A stretch of 64,000 nt of DNA, taken from Kalmanozyma brasiliensis GHG001 (taxonomy: Eukaryota; Basidiomycota; Ustilaginomycetes; Ustilaginales). Position numbers and translations under genes: made by a program. The stretch lies in the NCBI RefSeq assembly GCF_000497045.1, contig NW_015961959.1, positions 930,001 through 994,000 of the forward strand, written 5' to 3'. Each line of letters opens with the position of its first letter. Within the stretch, counting starts at the first letter, position 1. The notes under the pieces were generated by a model. It was not told the origin of the DNA. It saw only the letters and a list, made by a program, of their open reading frames with translations, and did not search any database. Of the stretch, positions 19,222-29,274 are shown piece after piece.

Positions 19222-20289
19222 ATGCTGACGCTCGTTCCGCGGCAGTGCCTGCGCGGCGCAGCACCCACATCATATGCGATCGCAGCGTTCGCCAGCAGAC
19301 GGCTTCTTTCCACCCCCTCCTCGGACCCGGCACGGAGCTCTGCCGCCGCCGCGACCGGCGAAACCGTTGCGCTCGACTACGAAGCCTACCAGCCCACGTC
19401 CGCCCAAACCTCGTCGCCGCGCACCGCCGTCCCCGTCTCCTCCCTCGTCGTCTGTCATGGTCTTTTCGGGTCCAAACAAAACTGGCGCTCTCTCGGCAGG
19501 GCCATGTCAGCTCGCTTCGGCATCCCAGTCTTTGCCCTCGACCTGCGCAACCACGGCACTTCCCCGCACATCGATGGTCTCGCCTACTCGGACATGGCAG
19601 CCGACGTCATCCAATTCATGTCCTCGCAAAAGCTATCGAACGTTGCGCTGATCGGGCATAGCATGGGCGGAAAAGTGGGGATGTCCGTTGCGCTCCACCC
19701 GCAATTGCCGGATGGGATGGTGGGAAAGCTGATCAGCGTGGACATGTCTGCGAAACGTGGGCCGCTGTCACCCGAGTTCGAGCGGTACATCGATGCCATG
19801 GTCGCCATTCGGGACCGACCGTGTAAGAGCAGGAGTGAAGCGGACGAGATCCTGCAGGAGACAGAAAAGGACGTGGGCGTAAGGCAGTTCTTGCTCACCA
19901 ACCTAACGCGGCCGGCAGGGACCGACAATTGGGGTTGGCGCATACCCGTCGATCTCATCCGCAAGAACATTGCGCAGATCGGTGACTTTCCGTATAACCC
20001 TCCTAAGGCTACGGAGGACGAGCTCGCCGGTGCACGTGATGATGCAGAGGAGCGCACCTGGGATGGTGAGACGTTGTTTATCAAGGGGACAAAGAGCAAG
20101 TATGTGAATCGCAGGAACATCCCAACGAATCAGAAGTATTTTGGGAACAGTAAGCTGGTGACGATGGAAACAGGACATTGGTGTCAAGCCGAGAAGCCGG
20201 GCGAGTTTGTCGAGGTTGTGGAGAGGTTCTTAACGGGTCAGACGGTGGATGAGACGCAGGAGGCGCTCCAGCCGAGGTCAAAGGCATAG
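19222..20289 (+). CDS. IMO32: Mitochondrial alpha/beta hydrolase (ABHD11/IMO32 family)
   Basis: A 355-residue single-exon gene. The ATG at 19222 begins a presequence rich in Arg, Ser and Ala with no acidic residues (MLTLVPRQCLRGAAPTSYAI, then FASRRLLSTP), matching the mitochondrial location of the family. The hydrolase core shows VVCHGLFGSKQNW (oxyanion region), the strand FALDLRNHGTSPH, the nucleophile elbow GHSMGGK with S147, and the catalytic His 319 in ETGHWC. The yeast relatives are Imo32 and the ethanol acetyltransferase Eat1, and the human one is ABHD11; they hydrolyse or transfer short acyl esters. A charged insertion (about residues 255-280, DELAGARDDAEERTWD) sits before the His. The acyl substrate is not predictable here. 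Confidence 0.88.
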   Translation: MLTLVPRQCLRGAAPTSYAIAAFASRRLLSTPSSDPARSSAAAATGETVALDYEAYQPTSAQTSSPRTAVPVSSLVVCHGLFGSKQNWRSLGRAMSARFGIPVFALDLRNHGTSPHIDGLAYSDMAADVIQFMSSQKLSNVALIGHSMGGKVGMSVALHPQLPDGMVGKLISVDMSAKRGPLSPEFERYIDAMVAIRDRPCKSRSEADEILQETEKDVGVRQFLLTNLTRPAGTDNWGWRIPVDLIRKNIAQIGDFPYNPPKATEDELAGARDDAEERTWDGETLFIKGTKSKYVNRRNIPTNQKYFGNSKLVTMETGHWCQAEKPGEFVEVVERFLTGQTVDETQEALQPRSKA

Positions 20290-20743
20290 TGTCGGAGAAA
20301 GGCATGCAATACACACGATCGAAATGATCACATAGCCAGACGGTCGATTGATCATGTGTGAGGCAGACGAAGACGAAGTCCAGCAAACATCATGCATGCG
20401 AACATGGCTGGAGCAGCCGAATCTCTATCCGATGTACTGGCAGTGACTACGATGTGTTCCTCACACACACGGTAGCGGTCGCTCTGAGCTCGGTGACGGG
20501 TGGTCGAGCGAGCATGGCAGGAGTGGTCTGCAGCTGTGCGTCCATGCCTGTTCTACAGCTGACAGCCCTTGATCCTTGGCATACGTTTAAGAAAGATCCC
20601 CGCCAAAATTGGTCCGGTTAAAAGGCCGAATCTATCCAACCCCGCATTTCCATCGACCCATTCCACCATCCCTTCCTACCACGATCCCCACCATCATCTT
20701 GTGTTTCCGATCCACGTGCTCGCCTCGCAGGACCACTCGTACG
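20290..20743. other. Intergenic region between hydrolase and kinase genes
   Basis: About 450 bases between two plus-strand genes, with no coding sequence supported and no clear TATA box. Confidence 0.4.
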
Positions 20744-21749
20744 ATGTCGCAAGCGCCGCTTCAAGCAGTCGAAGTCTTCGGCGCGCACATTCTGCAGCAA
20801 CTTCCGCGCTTCCGTTCCAAGTTCAGCGGGGTTCCGGCGTACCCACCGCTGTTTGTGGCGATGCAGGGTCCACAAGGATCGGGCAAGACGACGGTCACAC
20901 GGTCGCTCGTGGCCTACCTCCAAACAGCGGGGCTTACAGTGGGAGTGCTGTCGACGGACGACCTGTATCACACACACGCAAACCTGCGCAAGGTCGCAGA
21001 GGAGAGCCCGGACAACCCGCTGCTCGCTGGTCGTGGCCAGCCAGGTACGCACGACGTCGCACTGGGCTGCAGGATCCTGGCGAGCATCTACGTAATCAAT
21101 GCGACGAAGAGGCATGTAGAGCTGCCAGTATTTGACAAGAGCCTCTTTGACGGTCAAGGCGATCGTGCCCCGGGCAGGACAGGGGCAATTCTCGAAGGCG
21201 ATCCCGCGCCCACCGGGCCGAGTTTGAAAGCTCCCCTGGACGTCTTCATCCTCGAAGGGTGGAGTATGGGCTTTTCACCCATTCCACCAGAAGAAGTCAC
21301 CTCAAAGCGGGATGCAAGCCCATCCGACTCCCCTCTGAGGAAGTACACAGTGGAAGCGCTGCACCAGATCAACCGCAACCTCGAAGCTTATACAGAGTGG
21401 TACCGGAACTTCAGCGTCTTTCTGCAGATCCGACCGACGAACTTGGACAATGTGTACATTTGGAGGACTCAACAGGAGCACGCGATGAAGGCGAGCAACG
21501 GTGGGATCGGCATGACGGACGACGGGGTCAAGGCGTAAGTACTCTCCCCCCGGCCGATGAGCACAGAAGAGCTTTTAGTCTGACCTCTATTGTTTCTGCG
21601 CTTTTCGGAACGACAGGTTTGTGGACAGATACATGCCTGGCTACCATCTCTTTCTAGATACGATTCAGCAAAACTGGCGCTGGAAGGGGAAGAGCAAGAG
21701 CATCACCATCGATCTCGAGAGGAGGATCGTCGACGTGTCCGACTTCTAG
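20744..21749 (+). CDS. TDA10: P-loop kinase, D-glycerate 3-kinase/TDA10 family
   Basis: Exons 20744..21534 and 21617..21749, 307 residues; donor GTAAGT, acceptor CAG. The ATP-binding loop is GPQGSGKTT (residues 42-50). It is followed by L-S-T-D-D-L-Y, the R-G-x-P-G-T-H-D block (LLAGRGQPGTHD), PVFDKSLFDGQGDR, the strand FILEGWSMGF, and in exon 2 FVDRYMPGYHLF with the final ERRIVDVSDF. These are hallmarks of yeast Tda10 (YGR205W) and plant glycerate kinase GLYK. Plant GLYK phosphorylates D-glycerate at C3; the substrate of the fungal branch is not certain. The first exon alone would lack the last conserved helix. No targeting signal is evident, so it is probably cytosolic. Confidence 0.92.
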
Positions 21750-21859
21750 AACTTCCCCCTTTCCCCGCCTGCATCGACGGCAACACATACAGCAATACAA
21801 GACACACCTAGCGTGGCTCACAAGGATTCAGTCTTGTTGAATCGCTTCCTGTTGTTTTG

Positions 21860-22606
21860 TCATTCCTTTCGCATCCGAAACACAAGCATCAGGTTCCCGG
21901 CCGGCATCTCGATGCGCTCCTTCAGCTCGAACCCATGCCTCCACGCAAGGGGCACGATCTCGGTCTGCACATCTCTCAACCCGAACTCCGCGTCCCTCTC
22001 CCGGATCTCCTTGTCAAAGTTGCGATTCCCCTCACTGGTACACTCGCCATTCTCGTTAAACGCCCCGTAGATGGCGATCCACCCATCTCGACTCAACAAA
22101 TTCCTATACCCCTGCTGTGTCACATACCCCACGCGCGGGTCCAGATGGCTGAACAGGCTCTCCGTGACGCGCCACGGGACGATATGCGTCAGGTTGCATG
22201 CGAGAACGCCGTCGAACAGCCCTTCTTCCGTGGAAGCCGATTCGCCCGAGATGTTGTGGGCGAGCGTGAGCCAGTCGTTCTGGTCGACCAGGTCGAGCGT
22301 TTCCGCTTTTCCGACGTTGGGGAGGTTGGAGGTGAGGGTGTCGATCTGATGCCGTGGGTAGGCGTCGGCTTCGCTCGGATGTAACTGGACGGAAGGGTAG
22401 GTGGTCGCGATCGCGCGGATCTGCTGGCCAAATCCGGAGGCGACTTCGAGGATGGTCGTCTTGCGCTTCGAGGAGGAGGGGGAGGGGAGGAGGGAGGAGA
22501 GGGCGTCCGCGATGGGTTGCGCGTTGCGTTCGGCCGAGCCGGGCCGCGACCACGACGAACGGTACTTGGCGTCGGTTTCCGACGGTGCGGTCGAGTCTGT
22601 TGTCAT
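21860..22606 (-). CDS. DUF938 / METTL26-like SAM-dependent methyltransferase
   Basis: A 248-residue single-exon gene. The SAM-binding signature is TILEVASGFGQQIRAIA, followed by Q-L-H-P-S-E-A-D-A-Y, and then LDLVDQNDW, L-A-C-N-L-T-H-I-V-P-W, L-L-S-R-D-G-W-I-A-I-Y-G-A-F and the D-A-E-F-G-L-R-D motif that defines DUF938. The family is conserved from bacteria to human METTL26, but its substrate is not established. The frame is open to 22744 only through a TTG; the first ATG, MTTDSTAPS, is at 22606. It converges with the TDA10-like kinase, leaving about 110 bases between their ends. It is a compact housekeeping-type gene, with an Ala/Arg/Ser-rich segment (residues 20-45) that may be disordered. 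Confidence 0.88.
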   Translation of the reverse strand: MTTDSTAPSETDAKYRSSWSRPGSAERNAQPIADALSSLLPSPSSSKRKTTILEVASGFGQQIRAIATTYPSVQLHPSEADAYPRHQIDTLTSNLPNVGKAETLDLVDQNDWLTLAHNISGESASTEEGLFDGVLACNLTHIVPWRVTESLFSHLDPRVGYVTQQGYRNLLSRDGWIAIYGAFNENGECTSEGNRNFDKEIRERDAEFGLRDVQTEIVPLAWRHGFELKERIEMPAGNLMLVFRMRKE

Positions 22607-24315
22607 CGTCGTCGATGTCTGGATCACTGTGGTCGAGGTCAAGATGCAGGCGGTCAAGTGGAGAATCGGTGTTCTTCTCCAAGTGGCCGGTGCACAGTGG
22701 TCGGATCTCGGCGCGAAAAAGTTTCCAACTGTTAGAGCGATCAAATAGAAAGCCGCTGCAGGAGCACCAAAACAATTCGAGCAGGTTCACGTGACGACTT
22801 GCGCCTCTGGCGCGTGGTGTTGGTAGATAAAGGGTCCAGCTGTGCTTGTCGCACGCTCTTGCCCCATCGCCATCGGCGTCTGGCTACATAGTTTGTAGGG
22901 ACGATCCAGGACGACAAGGGAGAGTCACTGGGACGTGCGTGAGTGATCGATGCCACCTGTAACCTTGAAAGTCAAGCAACAGGGAGGCATGGTTTCGGGC
23001 ACCGGTCACAAAGGTCAATGAGACAGGGGCTCTGGTGTGTCTCAGAAGTCGTTGGCTCAGGTCGTCGCAGCTTTCCTTGTCGACTCTCACATCGAGAGGA
23101 AGTCCAAAGTCGTTCTGGACACGGAAAGTGTCGAGTTGTGAAGATCAGTCGCACTGATCCTCCTCTCGTGGCTCTGTCACTTGACGCTCGGCTAAGATGG
23201 AGGCAACATACAGTATGCCCAGGCAGAGATCGGGTGTGAACACGGGTTCACGGGAACATCTTCCGCTTCTCGCTTCCCGATCTACGAGGCGGCGCGTGGG
23301 CGCCTATGGGAGTAGGGTGAGTATCCACGACAATGAACAGCATGCACTGCGTCGATCCCGTAAGTGGCGCACAACCCGGGCCGCCCAGATCGGCTCTGAT
23401 GATGAGGGGTGGGGAGCTTGCTGGATTTGGAGGGTGTTTTGGATTTCGAGTCGCGGGCACGTCAAAAAATGCATTCAGAACGAAAACGCCGAGGCAGCTG
23501 CATCACCATGCACGCAGCGAGAGAACAGGCGAGAAAATGCTCCTGTCGCTGATGACTTCGCAGCCTCGCATGATGGCAAGCGAGCCTGGCGTTCGGCCAC
23601 GTGAGATGGCTCGAAGAGGCAAGCAAGGGCCAGTATGACTGTGAGACGACGATCATGGGCAGATGAACCCAGAGCACCTCAGCTCGCGTCGGAGTTGGAC
23701 GTTTGCATCTGCTCGTCTTTGCAGCAGGCTGCTCGGCGAGAACTTTCTCCAAAACAGGACTCTTCCCCTCCCGGTGCCCGAAGGAGGGCCTACTCCGCTC
23801 CGGTGAGCACTTCCCTCGGCTGTCCGTCGTCGATCCTGTGCTCGCTTGCTGGGCATGGCAAGCACCGTTTTGCGACTCCGACTTCGATTCCGCAAAACAT
23901 GACCTGGGACTGCGAAGCTGAGCTGCGTCCGTCGTGTCGAGCCATCCCTTCCTCATTGTCTCAAGAGCCTCCTCCGCGCCCGTCTAGATCGGGTCCGATC
24001 GACTTCGTCGAGCCGTCGGGGTATCGTCGAGAGCATGGCAAAACAGGTTCGCCGCCAACCCTGACCATCCGCAACACCATCTTCACCACCCAAAGAGGTT
24101 GCGTCCTCGACGGAATAGATTTGGCCAACATCCTTCCGACCATCGACGATACGGGCCGGCCTGCTTCCTCTCGATCATCCGACGAGCGACCGACGAATCT
24201 CTCAGCGCGCGTTTACATCCCATATGGCCATCTGCACTTAGGAAGGACGAGTCCGCCATCGTCATAGCGTCGCGTCCCTAACGGAGAGCCGTCCCTCGGC
24301 CAAGCCATCCACAAC
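22607..24315. other. Long divergent intergenic region (1.7 kb)
   Basis: It lies between the DUF938 methyltransferase and the Ser-rich protein, which point away from each other. Apart from the doubtful frame at 23635-24267, I see nothing coding. The length suggests a complex promoter or a long 5' leader for the large downstream gene. Confidence 0.4.
23635..24267 (+). CDS. Doubtful open reading frame in long leader region
   Basis: A 210-codon ATG frame ending 48 bases before the ATG of the Ser-rich protein. The first half (Arg/Ser/Cys-rich) looks random. From about 23985 on, codons end mainly in C or G (ATC, GAC, GTC, ACC) and the translation becomes ordinary (LTIRNTIFTTQ, LDGIDLANILPTIDD, ARVYIPYGHLHLG). 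It might be a small unknown protein, an upstream exon of the next gene, or chance. No family is recognised. Confidence 0.22.
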   Translation: MTVRRRSWADEPRAPQLASELDVCICSSLQQAARRELSPKQDSSPPGARRRAYSAPVSTSLGCPSSILCSLAGHGKHRFATPTSIPQNMTWDCEAELRPSCRAIPSSLSQEPPPRPSRSGPIDFVEPSGYRREHGKTGSPPTLTIRNTIFTTQRGCVLDGIDLANILPTIDDTGRPASSRSSDERPTNLSARVYIPYGHLHLGRTSPPSS

Positions 24316-27300
24316 ATGGCCGCGACTTCCTCGCAGGAGGACCGCGTCGGGCCTCTGTCCAACAACAGGCGGAGAGGATGGGTCATCGCCAGCGAGGACG
24401 GCACGGATGCTCCAAGACCGACCAGCTTCGATGCGCGAGCCAGTGCAGCGGCTTGGAACAAAGGCAAAGGCCCTTCGCAGGCATCCATACCATCGAGAGC
24501 ATCGTCCTTGACAGCAGCTTCGGCGCCATCTCCGACCCTACCCAGCGAGCCTTTGAAACCAGATGAGACACAAGCGTCGTCCGCGAGTCCACCTTCACCA
24601 AATGTCGACAGCACGCCAGTCGCGCCGGTGCCGCCACCACGCATCCCATCCTCCAGTATGAGCCACAACAGAGATGCGTCTTCCAGCACAACGACCGAGG
24701 GCGAGTCAAGCAACGGCAAACGACGACCATCACCACCTTTGCTAGTACCGCCAAAGCAGACATTCAGAAAAGTCCCTTCCACCCGCGTCTTGCCAGCGTC
24801 CGCGTTAAGTGACCACCAAAAGTTCATGGCTGCTGCCAGAACATCTCCTTCTGGCACCGCATCATCGTCCGCTTCGGGACCATCATCATCACGTTCGCCT
24901 CGGGCAAACGCAGCCCTTCGCAGCGATCTGGCAAAGCTGGCAGCGAGTCGGAGGGCCCAGAGCTCTTCGTCATCTAGTACTGCGACGACTTCGTCGGTTG
25001 CTACCGTGACCGAATCAAGCCCAAGTCGAGCGACCTCTCATCCAGCCTCCGTGGATCCACTCGGAAAGGGAAAGGGGAAGGAAGTTCCGCAAAGCCCACT
25101 TCAAAGGGATGTAGAAGGCTTCTTCAGCTCGAGTGGGAAGGTAAGAGGGATGGCTAGTGCTTACGATGGCACCCACCATCGACAGCGAAGCGAGGAAGAC
25201 CCATCATCAGCAGCAGGATCTTCAGCATCGAATCAGCAAGCGCCACCAACACACGTCCCGCCGAAGCCTTCGCTCACCTCCTTGGTAAATCCGTTGCCCC
25301 CATTGAGCGAAATGTCGGCCAACTCAGACATCGAAGATGCGCCATCTCCCACATCCGACCCACCCCCCCCTTCCGAAGGGGACAGTGCGACTCCATCAGC
25401 GACAAAGCTAGGCAAGAGGCGCGAAAGCTTGCAGATCGAGGTGCCGCCTCCGCCTCCGCAGTTCAAAGACAGATACCCATCCATTCTCGTCGACTCGACG
25501 CACGCCAGTGACTCGGAAGCGAGCGGTACAAGTACCGGAGGACAGCGTCGCAGGCGCCGAAGAAGCACCGCTTCGATGAGCAACAAGCTAGGAGGGGACG
25601 CCGAGGACCTCGACGACGACGAGTATGCGGACGACGACTCCAGCTGGCCATCCACCCCCTCCACGACGCCGCTCGAGGCGTACTTTCCCTCGGAGGACGC
25701 TCGGACAAATTCAGCCCGGAGAACGATGCAGACCACGCAGGAGATCATCGCACCCAATGCGGGCGCGCTTGGGATGGGCAGACCCATGGTCGTCGTGACG
25801 AGTCCGAGCACAGCCTCCGAGGTGTCATCGGACCGACGATCGAGCTCAGGCTCTGGCTCTACGTCGGATCGCACCTACTCCTCATCGCCCCCTGCCGTGG
25901 CCAGTATCGCCCTTGCACCGGCGCTAACCAAGATCGAAGAGGACCCTGCCACCAAGGCCGACACCGAGGCTCCGGCAACAGCACCACTAAAGTCCCTCTC
26001 CTTTGAGATCCCAGCGGTGCCTCGCACACGCGCTTCGGAGGAGAACCTGCCGATCGCGACGCCTGTGCGGTCCCCGTCTCGTGCGATGGCGTTCCTGGCC
26101 AAGATGAACCCCAGCAAGTCATCGAACCGTAGCAGCGTCGACTCTGCAGCGGTCAGTCGACCTTCTCCCACTGCAGCATCGGCGGAAGCGGCCAAGCGTA
26201 TATCGCTGGACAATCATCAACGCACTTCTGCGGATCAGCGTCGCTCGGTGGAGCTGCGTCCGATTCTTCTGAACTCGACACCCCGACCTGTCGTAGCCGA
26301 AGCGCCCGCTGCTGCCCCGGTCGCCACTGGGTCTGACGTGACTGCCGAGCAGTTGCAGCAGCGTCGTCGATCCATTGGCCGAGCCGCCGTTCGTCGCAAC
26401 GTCGTTCCTTATCATTCTCGCCGCGGTTCCGAGGCTTCCGTTACCTCCTCGGTCGACTCTCATAAGGCGCACGAGCGCGTGTCGTTCGACAAGGTGACTT
26501 TCGACCCGAAATCGAGCCCTGCCTCGCAAGTCACGGCGCTGACGATGGAGTCGCCAGCGATCGCTCATCAGAAACTGGTTTCGCGTCCGCGCCATGACCC
26601 CGCACCCGCACCTGCTGACAGCATCGACCATCGTGCCACGTCCGCAACCACACCTAAGGACCGCTTTGCCGCTTCGATGCCTTCTCTGCGTCAGCCTGCG
26701 ACCATTGAGCCATCGGTCGACCGACGCTCGCCCTCAGACGCAGAAACAGACAGTCGTCCCTCAGCCATACGATTGCTCGTCGACGGCCATAAGGGCAGGA
26801 TGACGAGGGATAATGATTCGATCGCTGAGTGGATCTCGGTGTCGGTCAACGACCTGCCGCTACCAAATGTCAGCGGTGCGTACGGCAACGGTGGCGCAGG
26901 TCACTTCTCCAACGAGAAGCAGCAGCAGGGCAAGAAGCAGAAGAAGAACAAGCCGTGGAAACTGGGCCGATTTGCAGCATCGGAGGTCGTCTTGCCGCCC
27001 AAGGTCACATCCACCTCTTCGGTAGTCCCGTCCAAGCGAAGGTCGGCCTCGTTCGTCAAGCGCTCGCCCTCTGAGGAGGTCAACGCAGCACCTCGAACGA
27101 GTCGAGAGTCGACAACGTCGCCCAACAAAGGCCCGTTCATGCGCAACCTTGGCTTTACCACCGCCAACCGCAACGTCATCCTGCAGAACTTGTGTGCCGA
27201 ACGGTCCATCTCTGCTCTGGCCGCATCGACCATCCACATCGCGGGGAATGGCCGGATTCACGTACCGCAGCCTAGCCCGTTGCCGGCGAGGAAGACGAAG

Positions 27301-29274
27301 GCGAAACTGAAGGCGACCAAACAGAAGAACCAAATGCAGAGCAGCCAGGAACCACCAACGGTCCCCGTGGTAGCGGCATCGAGCGAGTCGCACCGACCAT
27401 CTCACAATGCCGAGAAATCGCAGGACGCATACCTCAATGCGTCGAAAGACCACCGCATGGGCTACAATCTCAGCAATGCTGCTGGAGGCACGGTCAAGTC
27501 GATGGCGCCCGAATTGGGAGACTGGTCGGGCTCTTCGCGACACGAACTCGGCTCGAGCGAAGAGGTGATGGTGGAGGAGGAGCGACCCTTCAGAGATTAC
27601 GAGGACGAAGGCTCGGACCTGTTCGACTCGGATCGATCCGAGTCTGTTTCCGATAGCGAGTCAGAAGAAGAGATGGACTACGACGAGGAGGACGCCGAAG
27701 TGCCCGTGCGCTTCGGTCAGCGTGTCAACCTCTCCAACCGAGCCGGATCTGGGTTCTATTCGGCGCAGACGCAGACGCAGACGCAGATCGTCGAGCAACT
27801 TCCGACAACGGTCAAAGCAGCGCCCGACGAAGCTCCTCGAAGCGGCAATGCAAACGACAGCAAGATCGTGCCATCTACGAGCTTCGAGCGACTGGCTCCT
27901 GGCACTGTGATGCTGCATGGCAACGACTTGCGCATCTGCGTCGAGGATGGGGAGGTTTCTAGCCGCACCGCTCGTCCTTTGGCGTTTTGGAAGGCGGTCG
28001 AGGTGCAACAGCCACAGACACCGGCGCCAACCGAGAATCAGATCCGTCGACAGCCTTCGAGCAAGGCCATGAAGCTCGAGCAAGAGGTAGCTACGGGCAT
28101 CTTTGCGGCCTTCGTGGGCAACCGCAGCCCAAGGAGGCAGGCTCAGCGATCCAGCGTGGATCTGTCTAGCAAAGCGGACCAAAGCTCGTCCGAGAAGCGA
28201 TCTGCCTCAACGTTCGACGCGAGGGAACTGCTTGTGTCCAAGGTGAACAAGAGCACGTTTTCCGTGCGGAGCGAAACGCGCACAACCAGTGCTGGGACGG
28301 AGCAGGTGATCGAGATCATCCGTCGCCATGCTCCGCGTGGTGCTAGTCACACGACCCAGCCTTCGGAATCGTCGCGAGCAAGCGTGCCATCCCACCGGCT
28401 GGAGCGTGCCTTCCCATCGCCTCTTCACTCGAGCCACGACTTGACGCACGACCGATCGCGATCGAACCGCACCGATGCATCGCTAGCAACACTCGAGGAC
28501 GCCGCCGAGCGAACCCGAATCCACATCCAGCAGAAAGTAGGTCGAGGCTTCACGGCTCGTTTCCAAAATCGGGAGGGTCAGCAGTGGACGTGGCAAGGAA
28601 GCAAGGTGGAGGCATCTGTGCTATCGCCAAGGAAAGACTCCAGCGGCAACAGCGCGCTCGACATGCTGGAAGGATATGATCTGAACCTGCATACCGTCGA
28701 TGGTTCCCAGACGATCGAGCTGGCGACGTATACAGCTGATTCGCAGGTGCGCAACGCGTTGGGACTGTTCAAGCCAAGGACCAAGAGCGTGCCCAAGCCG
28801 CTGCCCGAGGATGTGTCGAGCATCGGTGCTCCCGTGCTCCCACCGGCTCAGGTGGTGCCGCTGGCCATCCCGGTTCGGGGAGGAGCAGGAGGGGTCGGGA
28901 GAGGCGAGCCACAGATTCCGCTGCGAGGCATCCGGGGGGGTCCGCTTCTCCGATCACAACCGACGGCAGCCGGAAGCGCGGCCCGCGGTCATGGATTGTG
29001 GCAGCACCAGAGGGCAGTGGTCTCAAACGAGGCGGTGGTGCAAGTGCACAACAATGCTGTCCAAAACGTCAGGGCCTCGCTGCTCCTCCATGGTGGCGGA
29101 ACGAATGCTGAGACGGGATCAACGCCCATTTCGAGGGACACTGCGGGATCGCCCACCGAGGAGACGGCAGGAAACAAGAAGATGGGCGTGCTCAGCTTTT
29201 CTGCGGTCGAGTCGCTGGACCGAGACTTGGTGGTGCTGACGCTCTTGGCGGTCATGGGCGTAGCCAAGGTGTGA
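24316..29274 (+). CDS. Very large Ser-rich hypothetical protein (1652 residues)
   Basis: A single open frame from the ATG at 24316. Most of it is Ser/Pro/Thr/Ala-rich low complexity, likely disordered. More ordered islands are IRLLVDGHKGRMTRD with SIAEWISVSVNDLPLP (about residues 815-850), KPWKLGRFAASEVVLP, NRNVILQNLCAERSISAL with IHIAGNGRIHVPQP (about residues 955-985), an acidic stretch rich in Glu, Asp and Ser (about residues 1095-1135), VMLHGNDLRICVEDG, and near the end RIHIQQKVGRGFTARFQNR followed by W-T-W-Q-G and ELATYTADSQVRNALGLF. The last part ends in a hydrophobic segment (DLVVLTLLAVMGVAKV). A short Thr-Gln repeat is coded at about 27768-27788. I do not recognise a family; a scaffold or regulatory protein is plausible but unproven. 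Confidence 0.75.
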   Translation: MAATSSQEDRVGPLSNNRRRGWVIASEDGTDAPRPTSFDARASAAAWNKGKGPSQASIPSRASSLTAASAPSPTLPSEPLKPDETQASSASPPSPNVDSTPVAPVPPPRIPSSSMSHNRDASSSTTTEGESSNGKRRPSPPLLVPPKQTFRKVPSTRVLPASALSDHQKFMAAARTSPSGTASSSASGPSSSRSPRANAALRSDLAKLAASRRAQSSSSSSTATTSSVATVTESSPSRATSHPASVDPLGKGKGKEVPQSPLQRDVEGFFSSSGKVRGMASAYDGTHHRQRSEEDPSSAAGSSASNQQAPPTHVPPKPSLTSLVNPLPPLSEMSANSDIEDAPSPTSDPPPPSEGDSATPSATKLGKRRESLQIEVPPPPPQFKDRYPSILVDSTHASDSEASGTSTGGQRRRRRRSTASMSNKLGGDAEDLDDDEYADDDSSWPSTPSTTPLEAYFPSEDARTNSARRTMQTTQEIIAPNAGALGMGRPMVVVTSPSTASEVSSDRRSSSGSGSTSDRTYSSSPPAVASIALAPALTKIEEDPATKADTEAPATAPLKSLSFEIPAVPRTRASEENLPIATPVRSPSRAMAFLAKMNPSKSSNRSSVDSAAVSRPSPTAASAEAAKRISLDNHQRTSADQRRSVELRPILLNSTPRPVVAEAPAAAPVATGSDVTAEQLQQRRRSIGRAAVRRNVVPYHSRRGSEASVTSSVDSHKAHERVSFDKVTFDPKSSPASQVTALTMESPAIAHQKLVSRPRHDPAPAPADSIDHRATSATTPKDRFAASMPSLRQPATIEPSVDRRSPSDAETDSRPSAIRLLVDGHKGRMTRDNDSIAEWISVSVNDLPLPNVSGAYGNGGAGHFSNEKQQQGKKQKKNKPWKLGRFAASEVVLPPKVTSTSSVVPSKRRSASFVKRSPSEEVNAAPRTSRESTTSPNKGPFMRNLGFTTANRNVILQNLCAERSISALAASTIHIAGNGRIHVPQPSPLPARKTKAKLKATKQKNQMQSSQEPPTVPVVAASSESHRPSHNAEKSQDAYLNASKDHRMGYNLSNAAGGTVKSMAPELGDWSGSSRHELGSSEEVMVEEERPFRDYEDEGSDLFDSDRSESVSDSESEEEMDYDEEDAEVPVRFGQRVNLSNRAGSGFYSAQTQTQTQIVEQLPTTVKAAPDEAPRSGNANDSKIVPSTSFERLAPGTVMLHGNDLRICVEDGEVSSRTARPLAFWKAVEVQQPQTPAPTENQIRRQPSSKAMKLEQEVATGIFAAFVGNRSPRRQAQRSSVDLSSKADQSSSEKRSASTFDARELLVSKVNKSTFSVRSETRTTSAGTEQVIEIIRRHAPRGASHTTQPSESSRASVPSHRLERAFPSPLHSSHDLTHDRSRSNRTDASLATLEDAAERTRIHIQQKVGRGFTARFQNREGQQWTWQGSKVEASVLSPRKDSSGNSALDMLEGYDLNLHTVDGSQTIELATYTADSQVRNALGLFKPRTKSVPKPLPEDVSSIGAPVLPPAQVVPLAIPVRGGAGGVGRGEPQIPLRGIRGGPLLRSQPTAAGSAARGHGLWQHQRAVVSNEAVVQVHNNAVQNVRASLLLHGGGTNAETGSTPISRDTAGSPTEETAGNKKMGVLSFSAVESLDRDLVVLTLLAVMGVAKV

